Source of the DNA: Microbispora sp. NBC_01189
Lineage (GTDB): Bacteria > Actinomycetota > Actinomycetes > Streptosporangiales > Streptosporangiaceae
Direction: 5' to 3'
Length of the DNA: 64,000 bases
Assembly (NCBI RefSeq): GCF_036010665.1
Contig: NZ_CP108581.1
Coordinates: 4,135,501-4,199,500, forward strand
The notes beneath the pieces were generated by a model. It was not told the DNA's origin, searched no databases, and saw only the letters and a program-made list of their open reading frames with translations. A program made the position numbers and the translations under genes. Of the stretch, positions 17,616 to 26,227 are shown in pieces (position 1 is the first letter of the stretch; each line of letters opens with the position of its first letter).

Positions 17616-18088
17616 CCCCCCGCTCCGCCCCGGATCCCAGTCGCGACCCGGCTCCCCGGTCTGCCCTGGACTCCCGCTTCGTCAGGAAAGGAGAGCGCGG
17701 CTCGATGACGGTCGAGACGGTCATGCTCGCCCCGCTCTTCCTGCTGTTCCTGACGTTCCTGGTCGCGGCGGGCCGGATCGTGGAGGCGCAGGGAGAGGTG
17801 AACGGGGCCGCGCGTGACGCCGCGCGGGCCGCCTCGGTGCAGCGCACGCTGTCGGAGGCAGAGTCGGCCGCCAATGAGGCCGCCGAATCGGCCCTTTCCG
17901 GCGAATGCTCGCCACAGGTCGACATGTCCGGCACCGAATGGCAGATGAGCACCGACGAGCATCTCGCGGTCGTCCGCGCCACCGTGACCTGCGAGCTCGA
18001 TCTGGCGATCCTCGGCTTCGGCGCGGCCAAGCGGATGTCGGGCACCTCGGTCGTGCCGCTGGAGCAGTTCCGGAGGGTGCAGAAATGA
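17612..18088 (+). CDS. second TadE/TadF-like pseudopilin
   Basis: The protein has 158 residues with a 4-base overlap with the previous gene. ERGSMTVETVMLAPLFLLFLTF gives Gly at -1 and Glu at +5 followed by a hydrophobic helix, and then the GEVNGAARDAARAASV segment typical of TadE/F proteins. Two Cys residues (GECSPQ, TCELD) may form a disulfide outside the membrane. It is inferred to be a minor pilin partnered with the product of 17043-17615. Confidence 0.82.
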   Translation: MTPRSAPDPSRDPAPRSALDSRFVRKGERGSMTVETVMLAPLFLLFLTFLVAAGRIVEAQGEVNGAARDAARAASVQRTLSEAESAANEAAESALSGECSPQVDMSGTEWQMSTDEHLAVVRATVTCELDLAILGFGAAKRMSGTSVVPLEQFRRVQK

Positions 18089-18636
18089 TCCCTCTCGCTC
18101 GCCCCACCCCACAACCGGCCGCCGCCGCCTCGCGGCCGGGGTGGCCGAGCGCGTGCGCCCGGCCCGAGTCGCCGGGTGCCGGCGCGCGCAGCGCCCGCCG
18201 GGCCGTACGGCGGAGAGCGGCGGAGCGGGGCTCCATGTCGGTGTTCGTGGTCCTTTTCTCGGGGGCGGTGTTCCTGCTGGCCGGGTTGCTCGTGGACGGC
18301 GGGGCGGCCATCAACGCCCGGCTGAAGGCGGCCGACATCGCCGAGCAGGCCGCCCGCGCCGCCGCCGACCAGATCGACGTCGAGACCCTTCGAGCCTCCG
18401 GCCAGGTGCGCCTGCGCGCCGACGAGGGCGCGGTGTGCGGCCGGGCCGAGGAGATCGCGACGGACCGCGACGCCGAGGGCGTACGCATGACCGACTGCAC
18501 GGTGGGTGGTGGCCAGGCGGACGTGACAGTGGGGGTGGCGGTCCACTGGAACGCCTTCTTCCTGTCCGCGCTCGGCTTCGCCGGCTCCGACATGGAGGCG
18601 GAGGCCACGGCCGCACCGGATCCGGGGGAGGAATGA
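18085..18636 (+). CDS. TadG-like pilus assembly membrane protein
   Basis: The protein has 183 residues with a 4-base overlap with its upstream neighbour. After a cytoplasmic Arg/Pro-rich leader, RGSMSVFVVLFSGAVFLLAGLLVDGG forms one membrane helix. Gly at -1 is kept but +5 is Phe rather than Glu, so cleavage is doubtful. The distal part (AAINARLKAADIAEQAARAAADQID) matches the start of Tad-locus TadG/Flp assembly proteins. Two Cys (AVCGR, TDCTV) lie in the exported part. Assigned by topology and position. Confidence 0.75.
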   Translation: MIPLARPTPQPAAAASRPGWPSACARPESPGAGARSARRAVRRRAAERGSMSVFVVLFSGAVFLLAGLLVDGGAAINARLKAADIAEQAARAAADQIDVETLRASGQVRLRADEGAVCGRAEEIATDRDAEGVRMTDCTVGGGQADVTVGVAVHWNAFFLSALGFAGSDMEAEATAAPDPGEE

Positions 18637-21600
18637 CGGACAGGTCCACGCCGCAGGGCCGGCACTCCGCCCACGACTCCACCCGTCAGGACCCCGGCCG
18701 GGGGCCGCGACCGCGTCCCGAGGGCATGCCGTCCGTGCTGGCACCCCAGCGCGCGCCGGAGCACTGGCGCGACGACCGGCGGGGGCGGCCGCGGCCCAGG
18801 CGCGGGGTGAAGGACGTGTTCGCGGGCATCGGGGCGTTCATCGCGCTCGTCGCCCTGGTGGGCGGCGTGCCGTACGCGCTGCTCCGGCTGGCCGGGCCGC
18901 CGATCAGCGGCGATCTGCTGAACCTGGACCTGTTCACCGACCACGTCGGCCCCGAAACGATCATCGCGATCCTGATCCTCCTGGTGTGGCTGGCCTGGCT
19001 GCAGTTGTTCCTGTGCGTGGTCGTCGAGGTGTACGCGGGGCTGCGCCGGGTCGGGATGCCGGCCCGGGTGCCGTTGTCGGGTGGCACCCAGGCGCTCGCG
19101 AACCGCCTTGTCGGCGCCGTCCTGCTGCTGTTCACGGCGACCGCCGCGGTGGTGCCCATCGCCCGCGCGGGCGCGCCCGTCGTGATCAAGCCGCAGACGG
19201 TCGCCGCCGTGTTGTCCGCGCCGGTGCCCCAGACCGAAGCGGAGCGGCCGGCCCTGCACGCCAGGGAGGTCAAGAAGGTCTACGTGGTCCAGCCCCCGCA
19301 CGGGCGTCACCACGAGAGCCTCTGGGAGATCGCGGACAAGTGCCTGGGCGACGGGCGCCGCTACCCGGAGATCTATCAGCTGAACCAGCACAAGGAGCAG
19401 CCCGACGGCAGCCGTCTCCACATGGCCGACCTCATCCGCCCCGGATGGGTGCTCGACATGCCGGACGACGCCAGGAACGTCCACGTCGTGCCCGTCGACG
19501 AGGACCGGCCGGAGATCCTCAAGGAACACCGGAACGCCCCCGCCGAACTCGACGGCACCACCCGTTACGGCGGCGGCTCCGGGGGAGCGGACGCCAAGGG
19601 CGGCGACGTCCGCGCGGATCCCCGCCCGACCCCTCACTCCACGGCCGGCTCGCCCGGCGCCGCCCACGAGCGTCCGCACGCCACGCCCGATCCGCGTGCC
19701 TCGGCCGGAACGGGTGCCCACAGTGGCTCAGCCGGTGGCTCGGCCGGTGGCTCGGCCGGTGGGGAAAGGGACACGACTCTGCCCGACCAGGGCTCGGGAG
19801 ACACCCCGGCCGGGCCGGGCGGGAACGCGCGGCACACCCCGCCGACGGCCGGGCCCGCCAGCCCGCGGCCGGAGGGGACCGCTCAGCATCAGGGCGACGC
19901 ACGGCACGAACCCGGCAGGGTGACCCCTCAGCCGGGTAAGCCGGGGGTCGTGCTGCCGCCGCCCGCGATGCCGCAGGACCCCTCCGCGGCGCAGCAGCCG
20001 GGACACAGCGGCCATACCGCCACGCCGGACGCCCACGCCACGGGCAAGGCCGGCACGCCGGACGCGCACGCGACGGGCGAAGCGCCGCGGACGCCCCGGC
20101 CGATCACGACCACCACCGCTCAACCGGCCGCCGTGGGGGAGGCGCGCCCCACCGGCCAACCGGCCGGGGACCCGGGTGATCACGCCTCCGAGCAGCCCGG
20201 CACGGGGTCCGCGCGGGACGAGGGGCAGCCCCCGGGGAGCAGCCGGCCCGCCGCCGAGGGCACGGCGCCTGGCCACCACGCCACCGGCTCCCCGTCCCCG
20301 TCCCCGTCCGCCTCCGCGCCCGGCGCGACGGCCGATGGCCACGGAGCGCCCGTCGCGGCGGCCGGTGACCCCGACGGAAGCGGGGCCGACGAGAACGAGC
20401 GGCAGGGCGGGCCGGTGCTCGCCGACTACCTCGCGGCGTCGTCGCTGGCGGCGGCCGGACTGCTGGCCCTGCTCGGCCGCAAACGGCGCGAGCAACTGTG
20501 GCGCAGGGCGTTCGGACGGCGGATCGCGCGGCCACGCGGAGACGCCGCCGAGGCCGAGGTCGCGATCCGCCTCGGCGCCGACGCCCCCGGCAGCCGGATG
20601 CTCGACATCGGCCTGCGGCTGCTCGGCCGCCTGCTGGCCGACGCGGGCAGGCGGCCGCCCACGATCTACGCCGTGCATCTGTCCAGCCGGGGTCTCGACC
20701 TGTGGATCCATCCGGCCGAGCAGCACGCGCCCGAGCCGTGGGAGGCCTGCGACGGCGGGCAGGTCTGGCGGCTCCCGGCCCACGAGGGGCGGCGCATCGA
20801 CGAGCACGCGCTCGCCGGGGTGCCCGCGCCCTACCCCGGACTGGTCTCGCTCGGCACCGGTCAGGGCGGCCGGGTCCTGGTCGACCTGGAGGCCGCCCAC
20901 GGGATCATCGCGATCACCGGCGCGCACACCGTCGCCGCCCTGTCCGCGCTCGCCGTGGAACTCGCCACCAACCGCTGGTCCGACGACATGCGCCTCACGC
21001 TCGTCGGGTTCGGCGAGGAACTCGCCCTGCTCGCGCCCGACAGGATCAGGACGGCGGGCAGCCTGGCCGAGGTGCTGCCCGAGTTCGAGGAGCGCGGCCG
21101 GCACGACGGCGACGTGCTGACCGGCCGCGTGCACAGCCGGGTGGCCGATCCCGCGTACACCCCCCACTATCTGCTGTCGGCCATCCGGCCCGACGAGGAC
21201 GAGGCACGCCGGCTGGCGCTGCTCGGCAAGGGCACCCGTACGGCGAGCGGCTTCGTGATCGCGGGCGAGGTGCCGCACGCCACCTGGAAGTGGGACGTCG
21301 CCGACGACGGACGGACCCGCGTCGACGCCCTGGGCCTGGACATCGAGGCACACCTGCTGCCGCGCCGGCACTACGACGCGGTGGTCGGCCTGTTCCGGAC
21401 CGCGCTGCGGCAGGAGAGCGAGCCGCTCACCCCCGTGACGGAGCGGCTCAGCGAGGAGCCCCCGGCCATCGAGGTGCGCGTCCTCGGCCCGATCGAGATC
21501 AGCCCGGTGAACCCCCTCGAAGAGGGGCGGGCGGCCCTCGCCCACGAACTCGTCGTCTATCTCGCCACGCATCCCGAAGGCGTGCATCCGGTCGTCCTCG

Positions 21601-22259
21601 CCGGGGTGCTGTGGCCGCGCGGCGTGCAGACCGCGGTCCGTGACGCCACCATCGCCCGGGTCGCCGAATGGCTCGGCCGCGACTCCGAGGGGCGTCCCCA
21701 CCTCTTCGCCGACCGGTCCGGGCGGTTGCGGCTCGGGCCGGAGATCCGTACGGACTGGCGGTTGTTCCAGGACCTCGTACGGCAGGCGAGCGAATGGGCC
21801 GGGACGTCCTCCTCCGGCGAGGTCGAGGAGGACCTGCTGAACCGCGCGTTGCGGCTGGTCCGCGGGCCGCTGCTGAGCGGCAGGCCGCCGGACCGGTACG
21901 CCTGGCTGGCGGCCGACCCGCTGGAGTACGACGTGACGGCCTGGGTGGCGGACGCGGCCCACGGACTGTGCGAGATCAGGCTGCGGCGCGACGACCCCTA
22001 CGGCGCGGTGGCGGCGGCCCGTGCCGGGTTGCTGCTCGCGGCCGACGACGAGGGGTTGTGGCGCGACCTGCTCCGCGCCTCGCACGCCACCGGGGAGCCG
22101 GTCCGGCTGCGGGCGGTCGTCGACGGCCTGGTGCGCCGCTCGGCCTCCCACCCGTACGGCGGCGGGATGGCCCCGGAGACCGAGGCGCTCATCGACGAGC
22201 TGCTGCCCGACTGGCGCCGCACCCTCTCACCCGATCTACGACCCCAACGTCTCGCCTGA
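18633..22259 (+). CDS. large membrane protein with LysM domain and C-terminal BTAD regulator-like domain
   Basis: The protein has 1208 residues; its ATG overlaps the upstream stop. There are three membrane helices in residues about 60-180, then a LysM-like module (about 210-270: HHESLWEIADKCLGDGRRYPEIYQLN). A Pro/Gly/Ala/Thr-rich region of about 300 residues follows, including GGSAGGSAGGSAGG. Another helix lies near 592-610 (SSLAAAGLLALLGRKRR), then a soluble part with a bacterial transcriptional activator (BTAD/SARP-like) domain from about 946 (VRVLGPIEISP to the end). This architecture recurs next to actinobacterial Tad loci. The LysM may anchor the protein in peptidoglycan while the inner part senses or scaffolds. 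A DNA-binding role is not supported, because the winged-helix part is degenerate. Confidence 0.85.
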   Translation: MTDRSTPQGRHSAHDSTRQDPGRGPRPRPEGMPSVLAPQRAPEHWRDDRRGRPRPRRGVKDVFAGIGAFIALVALVGGVPYALLRLAGPPISGDLLNLDLFTDHVGPETIIAILILLVWLAWLQLFLCVVVEVYAGLRRVGMPARVPLSGGTQALANRLVGAVLLLFTATAAVVPIARAGAPVVIKPQTVAAVLSAPVPQTEAERPALHAREVKKVYVVQPPHGRHHESLWEIADKCLGDGRRYPEIYQLNQHKEQPDGSRLHMADLIRPGWVLDMPDDARNVHVVPVDEDRPEILKEHRNAPAELDGTTRYGGGSGGADAKGGDVRADPRPTPHSTAGSPGAAHERPHATPDPRASAGTGAHSGSAGGSAGGSAGGERDTTLPDQGSGDTPAGPGGNARHTPPTAGPASPRPEGTAQHQGDARHEPGRVTPQPGKPGVVLPPPAMPQDPSAAQQPGHSGHTATPDAHATGKAGTPDAHATGEAPRTPRPITTTTAQPAAVGEARPTGQPAGDPGDHASEQPGTGSARDEGQPPGSSRPAAEGTAPGHHATGSPSPSPSASAPGATADGHGAPVAAAGDPDGSGADENERQGGPVLADYLAASSLAAAGLLALLGRKRREQLWRRAFGRRIARPRGDAAEAEVAIRLGADAPGSRMLDIGLRLLGRLLADAGRRPPTIYAVHLSSRGLDLWIHPAEQHAPEPWEACDGGQVWRLPAHEGRRIDEHALAGVPAPYPGLVSLGTGQGGRVLVDLEAAHGIIAITGAHTVAALSALAVELATNRWSDDMRLTLVGFGEELALLAPDRIRTAGSLAEVLPEFEERGRHDGDVLTGRVHSRVADPAYTPHYLLSAIRPDEDEARRLALLGKGTRTASGFVIAGEVPHATWKWDVADDGRTRVDALGLDIEAHLLPRRHYDAVVGLFRTALRQESEPLTPVTERLSEEPPAIEVRVLGPIEISPVNPLEEGRAALAHELVVYLATHPEGVHPVVLAGVLWPRGVQTAVRDATIARVAEWLGRDSEGRPHLFADRSGRLRLGPEIRTDWRLFQDLVRQASEWAGTSSSGEVEEDLLNRALRLVRGPLLSGRPPDRYAWLAADPLEYDVTAWVADAAHGLCEIRLRRDDPYGAVAAARAGLLLAADDEGLWRDLLRASHATGEPVRLRAVVDGLVRRSASHPYGGGMAPETEALIDELLPDWRRTLSPDLRPQRLA

Positions 22260-22369
22260 GCGGAGCGCCGATGCCCGACCCATGCCGATTCGCGCATGAC
22301 GCTGGATCATCGCCGACGACCCCTTCTAGGGTGGGCCCGGCGGGGGATCGCGTACAGCGGAGGACCCCT

Positions 22370-23062
22370 TTGACGCGTCCGGCACTCGCCACGGCGGCGG
22401 CCACACTGCTCGTGTCGGCCTGCGCGCTGCTCACGTCGGCCTGCTCGGCGCCGGGCGCGGACCACGGCTTCACCCCGGGCGGCGGCGCGAAGGCGCCCGC
22501 CGCGGCGGCAGGCGCGACGACCGGGGTGACCGGCGACGACACGGCTGACGGGACGGGCGACGGCGTCGTGACGGCGGCGCCCGGCCTGCGGGTCGAGATC
22601 GAATGGCCGGGAGGGCTCGACCCGGTGCGGTCGGCCGTGGTCAAGGCGTTCGCCGACGACTTCGCGGCCCAGTGGCGGGCCGTCGGCACCTCCGGCGCGG
22701 ACCGGTCGTACACCAAGGGGCTCCACCCGGAGTCGTCGGCCTACCGGGACGCCGACAAATGGGTGCACGGGTTCCTCAAGGACGGACGCTCGGCCCGGGG
22801 CGTCGCCAAGATCTATTCGATGACCGTGCCCGCGATCATGGGACGCGGGGCCGAGGCGAACGCCTGCGTCGACCTGACCGGTGTCCGGCTGACCGACGAG
22901 GAGGGCACCCCGCTGGCGGCACAGCCCGGCTGGGTGAAACGCCCGCGAGCGGTCTTCCTGCAGAACGCCGGGCTGCGCCGCGGGGACGACGGCGCCTGGC
23001 GAATCGCCATGTACCACCACGCGGACTATCCGGACGAGCGCGCTAAGGAGTGCATCCGTTGA
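22370..23062 (+). CDS. putative lipoprotein at the end of the Tad operon
   Basis: The protein has 230 residues from the TTG at 22370, chosen because GCGGAGGA lies about 6 bases upstream and the protein then begins with a lipoprotein signal (LATAAATLLVSAC). The lipobox is LVSAC, with LTSAC nearby as an alternative. The mature part has a Gly/Ala/Thr-rich linker and a globular region (PGLRVEIEWPGGLDPVRSAVVKAF...). No family was recognised. Its stop overlaps the next gene's start, so the two exported proteins are co-translated and probably act with the pilus. Confidence 0.7.
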   Translation: MTRPALATAAATLLVSACALLTSACSAPGADHGFTPGGGAKAPAAAAGATTGVTGDDTADGTGDGVVTAAPGLRVEIEWPGGLDPVRSAVVKAFADDFAAQWRAVGTSGADRSYTKGLHPESSAYRDADKWVHGFLKDGRSARGVAKIYSMTVPAIMGRGAEANACVDLTGVRLTDEEGTPLAAQPGWVKRPRAVFLQNAGLRRGDDGAWRIAMYHHADYPDERAKECIR

Positions 23063-24069
23063 GCACGAGACCGACAATCGCGGTGATGTCCCTGCTGACG
23101 GGAGGCATGCTCGCGGTGCTCGCGCCGCTCGCCACGCCGCCCGCCGCGGCGGACCAGGGCGACGGGCCGCACGGCGAGGCCTTCCAGCACGACAGGAAGG
23201 CCGGCGTCAGGCTCACCAACTCGCAGATCACGCTGTCCGGCAGCGGGATCGGCGGCAACGGCAACGGTTACCAGATGCCCAATCCCTGCTGGTACGAGCC
23301 GAACATGACGGCCGACCAGGCGCGTGACCTCAAGGCGCGGGAGAAGAAGGAGTCGGTGGAGACGGGCGGCGACTACCGGCCGGACCTCGACAAGTTCTCC
23401 AGCAAGCTCGACGAGAAGGGCCAGTGGTGGGGCATCGCCTACAACGCGGGCGACCCCAAGGGAGAGGCGTGCGCGGCCGGGCGCGACCCGCTCGTGTGGG
23501 TGCCGGAGGGGGGCACGCCCCCCGGAGGCATCACGTTCGAGCAGCTCAGGGAGCTCGCCCGGGCCGCGCTGACCGTCCCCGAGCCGACGATCAAACTGAG
23601 CCCGGACGCCAAGAGCTATGTGAACCTGGGGACATGGGTCTGGCTGGCCGGGGCCGACCAGGCCCCCAGGTCCGTCACCGCCACGCTGCCGGGGGTCATG
23701 TCCGCCACCGTCACGGCGACGCCGGCCGAGAACAGCATGCACATCGAGCCTGGCACCGACGACAAACGGGCCACGGTCTACGAGAAGGGGTGCGGCGAGA
23801 CCGGCGAGCCGTACGTCAAGGGCTCCGCGAAGGGCTCGGACGAGGACCCTCCATGTGGGGTGCGCTACCTGCGTTCCTCCATCGACCAGCCGCGCAAGGT
23901 CTACACGCTCACCGTGACGACCGCCTGGAACGTCGTCGGCAACGGCCAGAACCTCGGCGGCGGTGCGGCCGACCCGTTCATCTACGCTCCGCTCGCCTAC
24001 GCGCCGATCCAGGTCAACGCCCAGCGCGACGTGCCCGTCGGGGAGGTCCAGAGCGTCGTCCAGAACTGA
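23059..24069 (+). CDS. secreted protein of unknown function linked to the Tad operon
   Basis: The protein has 336 residues. The TTG at 23059 overlaps the previous stop and has AAGGAG 8 bases upstream. A GTG at 23050 has no room for a ribosome binding site. There is a signal peptide (TIAVMSLLTGGMLAVLAPLATPPAAA). The mature part contains ITLSGSGIGGNGNGYQMPNPCWYEP, a WWGIAYNAGD segment, and a C-terminal beta-rich part with Cys pairs (YEKGCGE, PPCGVRY). Similar exported proteins appear beside Tad loci in actinomycetes. No catalytic motif was recognised. Confidence 0.72.
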   Translation: MSTRPTIAVMSLLTGGMLAVLAPLATPPAAADQGDGPHGEAFQHDRKAGVRLTNSQITLSGSGIGGNGNGYQMPNPCWYEPNMTADQARDLKAREKKESVETGGDYRPDLDKFSSKLDEKGQWWGIAYNAGDPKGEACAAGRDPLVWVPEGGTPPGGITFEQLRELARAALTVPEPTIKLSPDAKSYVNLGTWVWLAGADQAPRSVTATLPGVMSATVTATPAENSMHIEPGTDDKRATVYEKGCGETGEPYVKGSAKGSDEDPPCGVRYLRSSIDQPRKVYTLTVTTAWNVVGNGQNLGGGAADPFIYAPLAYAPIQVNAQRDVPVGEVQSVVQN

Positions 24070-24082
24070 CCGGCCGCCCGGC

Positions 24083-24595
24083 TCAACCGGTCGCGCCGGA
24101 CTCGTGGGCGAGCAGCCACTCCTTGACCGGCGGGCCGTAATAGTAGCCGCCGTACCCGCCGGTCGAGGGCAGCACGCGGTGGCACGGCACGAACGGCGCG
24201 ACGAGGTTCTGCGCGCAGGCCGATCCGGCGGCCCGCGCGGCGGTCCGGGGCAGCCCCGCCCGCTCGGCCAGCACGGCGTACGACACGGTGGTCCCGGCGG
24301 GCACGGCGCGCAGCGCCTCGTACAGGCGCTGCCTGGTGGGGGTGCCCGGCTGCTCGGCCGGGACCCGGTCGAGCGCGTCGATCTTCCCGTCGAGGTACTC
24401 GCGGACGGCGAGCGCCGCGTCGCCGAGGTCGTCCTCCCGCAGGGGGAGGGCCCGCAGGGACGGCGAGAGCCGCGCGTACATCTCGCGGGGGTCGGCGGTG
24501 AAGCCCGCGGCGACGAGCACGCCGTCGTGGGCCAGCAGGGCGAGAGGGCCCACGGGGGTGGGCACGATCTGGGTGAGGATCATCGGTTCTGTCAC
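24083..24595 (-). CDS. ogt: methylated-DNA--protein-cysteine methyltransferase
   Basis: The protein has 170 residues. The GTG at 24595 is preferred because it overlaps the stop of the upstream Ada-AlkA gene (GTGA); an ATG four codons later is possible. The active-site PCHRVLP is present, with the Cys that takes the methyl group from O6-methylguanine, preceded by the helix-turn-helix region (GTTVSYAVLAERAGLPRTAARAAGSACAQN). It is a suicide repair protein that acts once. It is co-transcribed with the adaptive-response fusion protein. Confidence 0.95.
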   Translation of the reverse strand: MTEPMILTQIVPTPVGPLALLAHDGVLVAAGFTADPREMYARLSPSLRALPLREDDLGDAALAVREYLDGKIDALDRVPAEQPGTPTRQRLYEALRAVPAGTTVSYAVLAERAGLPRTAARAAGSACAQNLVAPFVPCHRVLPSTGGYGGYYYGPPVKEWLLAHESGATG

Positions 24596-26148
24596 GTCCC
24601 TGTCGTGTCGTGGGCTGATGCCGGGGTCTGCTGCGCGGTGTGGCTCCACAGGTGGACCGCCGCGTACGCGCGCCAGGGCCGCCACTCCTCGCTCTCGCCG
24701 GCCGTGATGCCGAGCCGGTCCATGGTCCTGCGCAGCACGAGGTCGCCCTCGGGCCAGGCGTCCGGGTCGCGCAGCGCACGCAGCGCGATGTAGCTCGCGG
24801 TCCACGGGCCGATGCCGGGGATCGCCAGCAGCCTGGCCGTGGTGTCGGCGGGGTCTCCGGCGCCGTCGAGGTCGATCTCGCCGGAGGCGACTTCCTCGGC
24901 CAGCGCCCTGATCGTGGCGGTCCTGCGGGTGGTGAGCCCGAGGCCGTGAAGATCGGCTCCCGCCAGCCGGTCGGCGGTGGGAAACAGCAGCGCGGTCTCG
25001 TTCGCCGCTTCCGAGGAAGGGCTCGGGTCGGTGACGGCGGTGACGGCGGTGACGGCTGGGACGCCGGCGCGGGCGGCGATGCGGCCGAGCAGCGTGCGGG
25101 CCCCGGCCACCGAGATCTGCTGCCCCACGACGGCCCGGACAGCCGCCTCGAACCCGTCGTACGCTCCCGGGACTCGCAGTCCCGGCCGGGCCTCGACCAG
25201 TGGCGCCAGCGACGTGCGGCCGAGGATCTCCCGCACCGCCCCGGGGTCGGCGTCCAGGTCGAGCAGCCGGCGGCACCGCGCCACCAGCGGCGACAGGCGG
25301 TGGGCCTCGGTGGTCCGCACGGTGAGCCTGACATGGTCCGCGGCGGGCCGCAGGGTGATCGAGCCGCCCGGCACGGCTCGGGTGTACGCCGCGACGTCCG
25401 CGCCCGCCCAGCGGACTGCCTCCACCCCCGGGATCGCCCGGGCCGCGAGGAAGCGCAGCACCGACTGCGCGTCGTACGGCTGCCGGTGGCCGAGCCGCAG
25501 CGTCAGGCCGCTCGCGGGGGAGCGGTGCCCCCCGCCTTGCCCCCCGCCGTGACCCCCGCCGCCGACCGGCCCGTTGCCCTTGCGCAGCTCACCCGGCGCG
25601 AAGCCGTACGACTCCTTCATGGCCGCGTTGAACTGCCGTACGCTCCCGAACCCGGCGGCGAACGCGACGTCCGTGATCGGCAGGGTGGTCTCGGTGAGCA
25701 GTTGCTTGGCGAGCAGCAGCCGCCGGGTGCGGGCGACGGCGAGCGGCCCGGCGCCGAGCTCGGCGGCGAACAGACGGTGCAGATGGCGCTCGGTCACGTG
25801 GAGGCGCCGGGCCAGCCCCGCGACGCCGGAGTCGTCGGCGACGCCGTCGTCGATCAGCCGCAGCGCGCGGCCGACCAGGTCGGCGCGGACGTCCCAGCCG
25901 GGGTCGCCCGGGCTGAGCTCCGGGCGGCAGCGGCGGCAGGGCCGGAACCCGGCGGCCTCGGCCGCGGCGGCGTGCCGGTAGAAGCGGACGTTCGCCCGTC
26001 CGGGGGTGCGGGCCGGGCAGATCGGGCGGCAGTAGATGCCGGTGGTCGTGACAGCCGTGTAGAAACGCCCGTCGAAGCGGGAGTCCCGGGCGGACACGGC
26101 CAGGTAGCACGCGTCGAAGTCGAGCTGTCGTGTGGTGGTCACACGCAC
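24592..26148 (-). CDS. Ada-AlkA fusion: methylation-responsive regulator and 3-methyladenine DNA glycosylase
   Basis: The protein has 518 residues from GTG (another GTG two codons later). The N-terminal Ada zinc domain has the four Cys (GIYCRPICPAR and RPCRRCRPE); one Cys accepts methyl from phosphotriesters and switches on DNA binding. An AraC-type helix-turn-helix follows (about 85-180, LARRLHVTERHLHRLF and ITDVAFAAGFGSVRQFN), then a Gly/His-rich linker, the AlkA N-domain, and an HhH-GPD glycosylase (VGQQISVAGARTL; LLAIPGIGPWTASYIALRAL, with catalytic Asp expected in ALRDPDAWPEGD). It joins sensing and base excision in one protein and overlaps ogt, forming an adaptive-response operon. Confidence 0.94.
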   Translation of the reverse strand: MRVTTTRQLDFDACYLAVSARDSRFDGRFYTAVTTTGIYCRPICPARTPGRANVRFYRHAAAAEAAGFRPCRRCRPELSPGDPGWDVRADLVGRALRLIDDGVADDSGVAGLARRLHVTERHLHRLFAAELGAGPLAVARTRRLLLAKQLLTETTLPITDVAFAAGFGSVRQFNAAMKESYGFAPGELRKGNGPVGGGGHGGGQGGGHRSPASGLTLRLGHRQPYDAQSVLRFLAARAIPGVEAVRWAGADVAAYTRAVPGGSITLRPAADHVRLTVRTTEAHRLSPLVARCRRLLDLDADPGAVREILGRTSLAPLVEARPGLRVPGAYDGFEAAVRAVVGQQISVAGARTLLGRIAARAGVPAVTAVTAVTDPSPSSEAANETALLFPTADRLAGADLHGLGLTTRRTATIRALAEEVASGEIDLDGAGDPADTTARLLAIPGIGPWTASYIALRALRDPDAWPEGDLVLRRTMDRLGITAGESEEWRPWRAYAAVHLWSHTAQQTPASAHDTTGT

Positions 26149-26227
26149 GACGGTATGCCCAGGCCACCGATGCGGGCTCGCGGAAATCGGACCTGACCGT
26201 CACGTCGCACGATCAGGCGCCCGGGCG

